Assembly: GCA_023299945.1 (NCBI GenBank)
Contig: JALZVZ010000261.1
Coordinates: forward strand, 1 to 11,291
Reading direction: 5' to 3'
Source of the DNA: Altererythrobacter sp.
GTDB taxonomy: Bacteria; Pseudomonadota; Alphaproteobacteria; Sphingomonadales; Sphingomonadaceae
Length of the DNA stretch: 11,291 nt
Positions 6,912 to 11,291 of this stretch are shown piece by piece. The position numbers were made by a program, and so were the translations under genes. How positions within the stretch are numbered: position 1 is the stretch's first letter; every line of letters starts with the position of its first letter. The notes under the pieces are model-generated. The model saw nothing but the letters and a program-made list of their open reading frames with translations, did no database searches and was not told where the DNA came from.

Positions 6912-6982
6912 ATCGCTCGTATTTTGACGTATTCTAGGTCAAAAAACCAACATGGCCTATTTGTCAGTTTCTATCGAGCGAT
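6912..6982. repeat. Nested 8-bp inverted repeat flanking the operator-like site
   Basis: ATCGCTCG (6912-6919) and CGAGCGAT (6975-6982) are exact reverse complements, 55 nt apart, and enclose the TTTTGAC/GTCAAAA repeat. The right copy also lies inside an imperfect palindrome running from CAGTT (6965-6969) to AACTG (6985-6989). These could be paired regulator sites that permit looping, or a long cruciform. Confidence 0.4.
6922..6944. promoter_or_regulatory. Perfect 7-bp inverted repeat, candidate operator
   Basis: TTTTGAC (6922-6928) and GTCAAAA (6938-6944) form a perfect inverted repeat with a 9-nt spacer. It lies midway in the divergent region between the methyltransferase and GMC dehydrogenase genes. 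The size and symmetry fit a dimeric regulator site. No regulator gene is present in the window. Confidence 0.45.
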
Positions 6983-6990
6983 TGAACTGG

Positions 6991-7035
6991 CCAATTGGAC
7001 AATCGCGGCGCGGCCTGCCTAATCTAATTTTAGAT
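6991..7035. promoter_or_regulatory. Further palindromes upstream of the GMC dehydrogenase gene
   Basis: CCAATTGG (6991-6998) is a perfect 8-bp palindrome. ATCTA (7022-7026) and TAGAT (7031-7035) form a second short inverted repeat about 38 nt before the start codon, near where transcription of this gene might start. I could not fit a convincing -35/-10 pair. Either palindrome could be chance. Confidence 0.25.
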
Positions 7036-7072
7036 CAAGCAAATTCAATGCTTTCATTTAGGAACCCCAATA

Positions 7073-8683
7073 ATGCCTGCTCGTCAAGAATATGACTACA
7101 TCATCGTCGGGGCTGGGTCGGCGGGCTGCGTTTTGGCCGATAAACTTTCCCGAGACGGGAAGCACACGGTGGCTATCGTGGAAGCAGGCGGGAAAGATAA
7201 CTCTTTAGTCGTAAAGATCCCCGCAGGGGCGATGAAGGCTGCCGGCAATCCTGATTTCGATTGGTGCTATGTGTCAGAGCCTGATCCAACCCGCGGCGGG
7301 CGCACGGACGCATGGCCGCGCGGCAGAGTGGTTGGCGGTAGCAGCTCTACTAACGGCCAGCTGTATGTTCGCGGCCAGGCGGAGGATTATGACGCTTGGG
7401 CTACGCAGGGAAATAAGGGCTGGTCGTACGATGATGTCCTGCCCTACTTTAAAGATATTGAGGGTTACGCTGAGGAAACACACAGCGAACTGCGCGGAAC
7501 GAAAGGCAAGCTCCATATCGAGAAATTGCGCAAGCCGCATATGCTCAGCGAAGCTTTCGTAGAGGCGGCGGCGCAAACCGGGATCCCTGCTAACCCCGAT
7601 TATAATGGTGCCAGTCAAGAAGGTGCGGCAATTGTTCAAGTAACCCAAAAACGAGGTTGGCGGCAAAGCTCTTCCACGGCGTTTTTGAAACCTGCTTTGC
7701 AACGAAAAAATGTGCATCTTATCGTTGACGCCCTTGTCGAAAGAATTGACCTTGAAGGCAAGGTTGCGCGCGGCATCACCTATACCAGCGAAGGCGAAAG
7801 TAAGACGATCACGGCGCGGCGAGAGGTTATCTTGGCCGCAGGCGCAATTGGATCTCCTCAATTGCTAATGCTGTCGGGAATTGGCCCAGCGGATCATTTG
7901 AAAGACCTTGGCATCGGTGTGACCGCAAATTTGGCCGGCGTGGGGCAAAATATGCAAGAACATTCAGGTGTCTGGATCGTTCAACAGGTCGTCGATAGCG
8001 TGCGCACCGTGAATCAAGAATACAATCTTATGGGCGCTGTCCGTAACGGGCTGCGTTACATCATTGATGGAACCGGTGCAGCGGCTAGCCCGCCTGCGCA
8101 AGCGACAGCCTTCATTCGCTCAAGCGAGCGCGAGGCAACACCTGATGTCCAAGTGTTGTTTACTCCGCTGGGGTACACAATCGAGGGGCAGGATGTTGTT
8201 CCAATGAGCACACCTGCGATGATGTGTGTCCCAACCGTGTGTCATCCCGACAGTCGTGGCGAGATCAAACTGGCGGCTGCCAATGCAGCCTCGGCCCCTT
8301 TGATCCTGCCGCAATTGCTGAACGATGACCGGGATTGTGCGCGGCTGCAGGCGGCTTGTGAATGGGTTCGAGAGGTGTTTTGCGCTCCTTCGATGAAACC
8401 TTATGCAATGGGAGAGCAATTCCCCGGTCCGCAAATCTCAAGCGGTGAAGAGTGGCGCGAATTGTTCCGCGCGGCAGCTGGTCCAGTCTATCACGTGACC
8501 AGCACATGCGCGATGGGATCAGGTCCACAGAGCGTGGTTGATGACCAATTGCGTGTCCATGGAATTGAGAGGCTGCGAGTGGTCGATGCATCAATCATGC
8601 CGCGCATCACAAGCGGCAATACCAATGCCCCTGCGATGATGATCGGGGCAAAAGGGGCAGACCTAATCCTTCAGGCGGTCTGA
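7073..8683 (+). CDS. GMC-family FAD-dependent alcohol dehydrogenase
   Basis: The product is a 536-residue glucose-methanol-choline oxidoreductase of normal length, with no export signal. The FAD Rossmann motif is YIIVGAGSAGCVLA (9-22) with Glu37 at the end of the next strand. PRGRVVGGSSSTNGQLYVRG is the family's first signature region; its Thr stands where choline oxidase has the FAD-linked His99, so FAD should be non-covalent. AAGAIGSPQLLMLSGIG is the second signature. His474 (VYHVTSTCAMG) and Asn518 (GNTNAPAMM) are 44 residues apart, exactly as His466 and Asn510 of choline oxidase, so the catalytic pair is intact. AGGA lies 9 nt before the ATG. It should oxidise a primary or secondary alcohol to an aldehyde or ketone, passing electrons to a carrier rather than necessarily to oxygen. 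Choline, alkanol or polyether alcohols are all possible. It stands alone on its strand between two minus-strand units. Confidence 0.94.
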   Translation: MPARQEYDYIIVGAGSAGCVLADKLSRDGKHTVAIVEAGGKDNSLVVKIPAGAMKAAGNPDFDWCYVSEPDPTRGGRTDAWPRGRVVGGSSSTNGQLYVRGQAEDYDAWATQGNKGWSYDDVLPYFKDIEGYAEETHSELRGTKGKLHIEKLRKPHMLSEAFVEAAAQTGIPANPDYNGASQEGAAIVQVTQKRGWRQSSSTAFLKPALQRKNVHLIVDALVERIDLEGKVARGITYTSEGESKTITARREVILAAGAIGSPQLLMLSGIGPADHLKDLGIGVTANLAGVGQNMQEHSGVWIVQQVVDSVRTVNQEYNLMGAVRNGLRYIIDGTGAAASPPAQATAFIRSSEREATPDVQVLFTPLGYTIEGQDVVPMSTPAMMCVPTVCHPDSRGEIKLAAANAASAPLILPQLLNDDRDCARLQAACEWVREVFCAPSMKPYAMGEQFPGPQISSGEEWRELFRAAAGPVYHVTSTCAMGSGPQSVVDDQLRVHGIERLRVVDASIMPRITSGNTNAPAMMIGAKGADLILQAV

Positions 8684-8721
8684 TTTGAAAAGCCGAACAC
8701 CGCACGATGAAGCTTGGGGCA

Positions 8722-9594
8722 TCATCTCTCTGTAAGCGGCGTCACTTTCAATTCGACCAACTTGTACTTTAAGGCAGGCGAAGGCCCAAAGCGGACATCA
8801 GCGCGAACAACGATCCGGCTTCCTTGGGTCAACCAAACTTCTGAGCCGCTGGCCATCCGAAAATGGTCAGTTGTGATGTCATAGCCTTCTGGCATCTTGA
8901 TTTTTTCTTCACCGACAAAGGTGTATGTGCTCGGCCGGTAACTGCCCGACAATGTGCCGCCGTAGGAACCGCCCATCCAAAACACTTCACGCGGCTGATC
9001 GCCCGCTTTGTCCATGTCATATTGAAGGAAATGAAAGCCATCTGCGGCGACCGGACCGGTACCGATCGAGCGTGTTTCTTTCGCATTCGTAGAGGGGAGA
9101 GATGCGACTGTGATGCCATCGCTTTCTTCGGAAAGGCCAGGACCATTATGGAATGCCTGATCGACACCTTCTGCAGAATGCAGAACATAGCTTGAGCCAA
9201 GCGCTTGGGTGGGCGAGCGATTATGCATAAATGCCTCACCTATCACGCCGTCGGCTTCAACAATTATGGTGGCGTGCCGCACTTCGCCTGCGCGCGAGGT
9301 TTCAGAGGCAACTTGCATGACTCGCGAACCATCTTGATGCAGGAACATCGTCCAATGATCGGTCCCGCAATTGGAGCCATCTGATGCAGTGCACACAGTT
9401 TTACCTCGGTAAACCCGCTGGAGAGTGCTCGAAGGAGCGGCCTCAACCGCCGCTTTAGCTGCGGGAGTTTCCACAGCACTGCTTGGCGTTGCAGCTTCCG
9501 TTTGGGCAACCGCTGCAGTGCAACCACAGGCGCCCGCCAAAAAAAGGCAGGGAACAAGCTTCGTAGCTATCGATGAGCTCCGCAAATTCAGCAT
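8722..9594 (-). CDS. Secreted protein of unknown function
   Basis: The product is 290 residues. A signal peptide is evident: basic start, hydrophobic segment (LVPCLFLAGACGC) and a good signal peptidase I site after AVA (CTAAVA, then QTEAA). The cysteines in GACGC give a weak lipobox, so lipidation is uncertain. An Ala/Pro/Thr/Ser-rich linker follows to about residue 57. The mature domain (about 58-290) has two close cysteines (TVCTASDGSNCGTDHW) that could form a disulfide, and many short strands with Gly, Ser and aromatic residues, suggesting an all-beta fold. I do not recognise the family. AAGGAA lies 7 nt before the ATG. It starts 37 nt after the stop of the Tat-exported FAD protein, so the two are probably co-transcribed. 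The other operon likewise pairs a small secreted protein with an amine-oxidase-like enzyme. A binding or accessory role for the exported enzyme is inference. Confidence 0.85.
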   Translation of the reverse strand: MLNLRSSSIATKLVPCLFLAGACGCTAAVAQTEAATPSSAVETPAAKAAVEAAPSSTLQRVYRGKTVCTASDGSNCGTDHWTMFLHQDGSRVMQVASETSRAGEVRHATIIVEADGVIGEAFMHNRSPTQALGSSYVLHSAEGVDQAFHNGPGLSEESDGITVASLPSTNAKETRSIGTGPVAADGFHFLQYDMDKAGDQPREVFWMGGSYGGTLSGSYRPSTYTFVGEEKIKMPEGYDITTDHFRMASGSEVWLTQGSRIVVRADVRFGPSPALKYKLVELKVTPLTER

Positions 9595-9631
9595 ATCAAT
9601 TTCCTTTTCGCGAAACTGGTTTAGTTATCGC

Positions 9632-11092
9632 TCAACTGCGATCAAAGATCTCAAATGCGACCCGTTCGCCCGATTCCATAGCCGATTCCATGCCGACCTC
9701 TAGACGTTTGGTATGCTCGCCTGCGAAGTGAAGCAGGCCATGCGGTTTGACCAAGGCATTGGCATAACGCAATGCGTGGCCAGCCGGCAGTGCACTGCTG
9801 CAGCCAGCTTGATAGGGTTGGCTGCCCCAAGAATGAACGCCGCTTACTTCCAATTTTCCAGCAGTAGATGGCCGCATCGCCTCGATCTGTTTGAGGACAA
9901 ACTCGGATCGGTCTTTTGGCGAGAGTTGATCGAGCCGGTTGGCTTTTTGGCCGGTGGACAAGGCCACCAATCGGTCGCGCGATCCATCGTAATCATACGC
10001 CTGTCGTATAACATTGACTGGACCATCGCTCCACATGGAGGCATCCATGTCATCATCTTCCCAGTAAGGCTGTTTGACATTCATATAGACGAATGTGGTG
10101 TTGGCATAAGGCGTAAGCATTACCGCCTCGCGCTGATCACCAACCAAATGGGGGTAGATCGAAATCCGCCGCAGGACGCTGAGCGGAACGGCTGAAACTA
10201 CGAATTTCGAAGAATAGCGGGTTCCGTCAAGACATGTAATTTGCGCGTCTGTGCCTTCCATATCGATCCGGGTCACAGCCTGATTGCGCCGCACAGCATC
10301 GCCGAGGGAGGCGGCCATGGCTTCTGGCAGTCTTTGTGTGCCGCCCACAACGCGCGCGCTGACGGGGGCTGATTGTTCAAACGAATCGCCCTCGACGCTT
10401 TCGCCTTCGGTTTCCTCCATGAAACTACGAGGGATGCCCTGCAATTTATCCAAAATGGACGCGTTCCAAAGGTCAGGAGCGATCAAGCCTTGCCCTATTA
10501 AGCGCAGTGCAGCGGGCGAAGCGCCAAGTGTTTGCAACCACTGACCAACAGAAACATCCAGATTGCCCGCAGCAGCTTCCAACCATTGCTCATTGCTTGT
10601 GAATGGATCGTGTTTGATGAGATAGTGCCCCAAAAGCTGGGTTGGCAACAATTCTCGTTCTTGGCCAACAGTCTTGTTCAGGCCAGATTTTGCCCAATCT
10701 TCCTTGGAAATTAATTTGCCATCCAAAGAGAAAGAGAAAGGAGCGTTGAAATTTGCGCCCTTTTCCAGGCCTACGCCTAGACGTTGGGCCATATCCCTGA
10801 CGCGTGCATATTGCGGGCCGATTTGGTTCGCGCCATATTCAGGCCGACCCTCAATATCATCAGCGGTAAATGCTCGTCCGCCTATCCGGTTCGATGCCTC
10901 TAAGACGGTGACTTTGTAACCCGCATCTTTCAGCACCATCGCTGCATTCAATCCGGAAAACCCTGCACCGATGACGATTACATCGGTTTTTTCCGCAGCA
11001 AGAGCGGCTTGAGGAAATGATCCAGCTTGCACAGCGACAGCTGTTGCTAACGCTGAATTGGTTACAAACTGCCTGCGGTTCATTTTTGTCAA
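9632..11092 (-). CDS. Tat-exported flavin amine oxidase-family protein (paralogue 2)
   Basis: The product is a 486-residue FAD protein. A Tat signal is clear: NRRQFV (Arg6-Arg7), an Ala/Val-rich hydrophobic stretch and an AxA cleavage site near residue 32 (QAALAAEK). Unlike paralogue 1 it has no lipobox and should be soluble in the periplasm. Motifs are VIVIGAGFSGLNAAMVL (38-54), Glu65, IGGR (70-73), VVGGTQRLPEAMA (248-260) and FAGEHT (456-461). The position of MAO-B Lys296, counted back from PYW (342-344), is Phe334, so the usual active-site lysine is missing. Shared segments with paralogue 1 include YGANQIGPQY versus CGATTIGPNY, PAALRLI versus EEALRLI, and the PYWE and FAGEHT regions. I chose the TTG at 11092 because GAGGAGG is 8 nt upstream; the ATG at 11083 would be 17 nt away. 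It is first in a two-gene unit. The true substrate is unknown. Confidence 0.92.
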   Translation of the reverse strand: MTKMNRRQFVTNSALATAVAVQAGSFPQAALAAEKTDVIVIGAGFSGLNAAMVLKDAGYKVTVLEASNRIGGRAFTADDIEGRPEYGANQIGPQYARVRDMAQRLGVGLEKGANFNAPFSFSLDGKLISKEDWAKSGLNKTVGQERELLPTQLLGHYLIKHDPFTSNEQWLEAAAGNLDVSVGQWLQTLGASPAALRLIGQGLIAPDLWNASILDKLQGIPRSFMEETEGESVEGDSFEQSAPVSARVVGGTQRLPEAMAASLGDAVRRNQAVTRIDMEGTDAQITCLDGTRYSSKFVVSAVPLSVLRRISIYPHLVGDQREAVMLTPYANTTFVYMNVKQPYWEDDDMDASMWSDGPVNVIRQAYDYDGSRDRLVALSTGQKANRLDQLSPKDRSEFVLKQIEAMRPSTAGKLEVSGVHSWGSQPYQAGCSSALPAGHALRYANALVKPHGLLHFAGEHTKRLEVGMESAMESGERVAFEIFDRS

Positions 11093-11100
11093 AGCTGAAA

Positions 11101-11107
11101 CCTCCTC
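11101..11107 (-). promoter_or_regulatory. Strong ribosome binding site that decides a TTG start
   Basis: GAGGAGG on the minus strand is 8 nt from the TTG at 11092 and 17 nt from the next in-frame ATG (11083). Spacing favours the TTG. The Tat motif is present from either start. Confidence 0.65.
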
Positions 11108-11291
11108 GCCTGAATGTGATGTAAATTGAGATCTTTATTCTTCAACTCATAAGGAGAGTCGAACTGATTTTAGAATTTGCGGCAATGCTTGACCACTAGA
11201 GTAAAGTGATCGTTGCTGGCGTGAGCAGAGCGAATAGCGCTGCATTGTTAAGCAGCTTGGATTTCTTTATTTGTGCTGACATAATTTGACA
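11108..11291. other. Intergenic region at the right edge
   Basis: No coding region is convincing on either strand. The stretch should hold the promoter of the minus-strand Tat-FAD gene, but I found no clear -35/-10 pair. GCTGC (11239-11243) and GCAGC (11252-11256) form a weak hairpin followed on the plus strand by a T-rich tract. TTGACA at 11286-11291 matches a plus-strand -35 box, but its -10 would lie beyond the window. Confidence 0.4.

Noticed and set aside
7274..7861. A 195-codon minus-strand open frame opposite the GMC gene
   Set aside because: It is antisense to a region with clear GMC motifs, its translation is Arg/Ala/Leu-rich without a fold signature, and I saw no good ribosome site.
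9713..10195. A 160-codon plus-strand open frame opposite the Tat flavoprotein gene
   Set aside because: The minus-strand frame carries the conserved PYW and FAGEHT motifs; the antisense frame looks like a shadow of its codon bias.
11150..11205. A string that read in reverse resembles part of a tRNA (AGTTCGACT near a GGTCAAGC)
   Set aside because: I could not fold a cloverleaf: no acceptor stem pairs, and there is no anticodon arm or CCA end.
11277..11291. TGACA direct repeat ending in a perfect TTGACA at the window edge
   Set aside because: It could be a -35 box for a plus-strand gene outside the window, but no -10 or gene can be seen, so it cannot be supported.
1..11291. Mobile elements, CRISPR arrays, phage genes or toxin-antitoxin pairs
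   Set aside because: I saw no transposase or integrase motifs, no regular spaced repeats and no small paired genes; every sizeable coding stretch is accounted for by metabolic or secreted proteins.

Overview
This window looks like part of a proteobacterial chromosome. I would guess an alphaproteobacterium, possibly a sphingomonad-like marine or freshwater lineage, but only at low confidence. The guess rests on moderate GC by eye, clear Shine-Dalgarno sites, Tat and lipoprotein signals, and the style of the CoA-transferase and GMC dehydrogenase. I see no tRNA, rRNA, insertion sequence, integrase or CRISPR array. The genes are intact and tightly packed, apart from one cut by the left edge, so this is a metabolic gene cluster rather than a mobile island.

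Layout. (1) At 1-980 (minus) is the N-terminal two thirds of an aconitase/LeuC-family dehydratase large subunit. It diverges from the next unit across a 167-bp AT-rich promoter region. (2) At 1148-5558 (plus) is a tight four-gene operon: a family III (CaiB/BaiF) CoA-transferase, a small secreted protein of unknown function, an alpha/beta-hydrolase-fold lipoprotein, and a Tat-exported lipoprotein of the flavin amine oxidase family. The first three genes overlap (ATGA and GTGA junctions) and the fourth follows after 33 bp. The operon ends at a strong symmetrical hairpin. (3) At 5676-6833 (minus) is a SAM-dependent methyltransferase that converges on that hairpin. It diverges across a 236-bp region rich in inverted repeats from (4) a cytoplasmic GMC-family FAD alcohol dehydrogenase at 7073-8683 (plus). 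(5) At 8722-11092 (minus) are a second Tat-exported flavin amine oxidase paralogue, transcribed first, and a second secreted protein of unknown function.

How the genes may work together (inference). Five of nine products carry export signals, and two of these are paralogous FAD oxidoreductases sent through the Tat pathway. The cytoplasmic set can oxidise an alcohol (GMC), move CoA between carboxylic acids (CaiB/BaiF), hydrate or dehydrate a hydroxy-acid (LeuC-like) and methylate something. This fits catabolism or modification of an organic compound whose first steps occur in the periplasm or at a membrane surface and whose acid products are finished in the cytoplasm. The substrate cannot be read from the sequence. 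Three families deviate at residues normally important for catalysis: the amine oxidases lack the usual active-site lysine, the hydrolase has altered HG and acid motifs, and the dehydratase has an altered Fe-S loop. The cluster may therefore do chemistry other than what its family names suggest.
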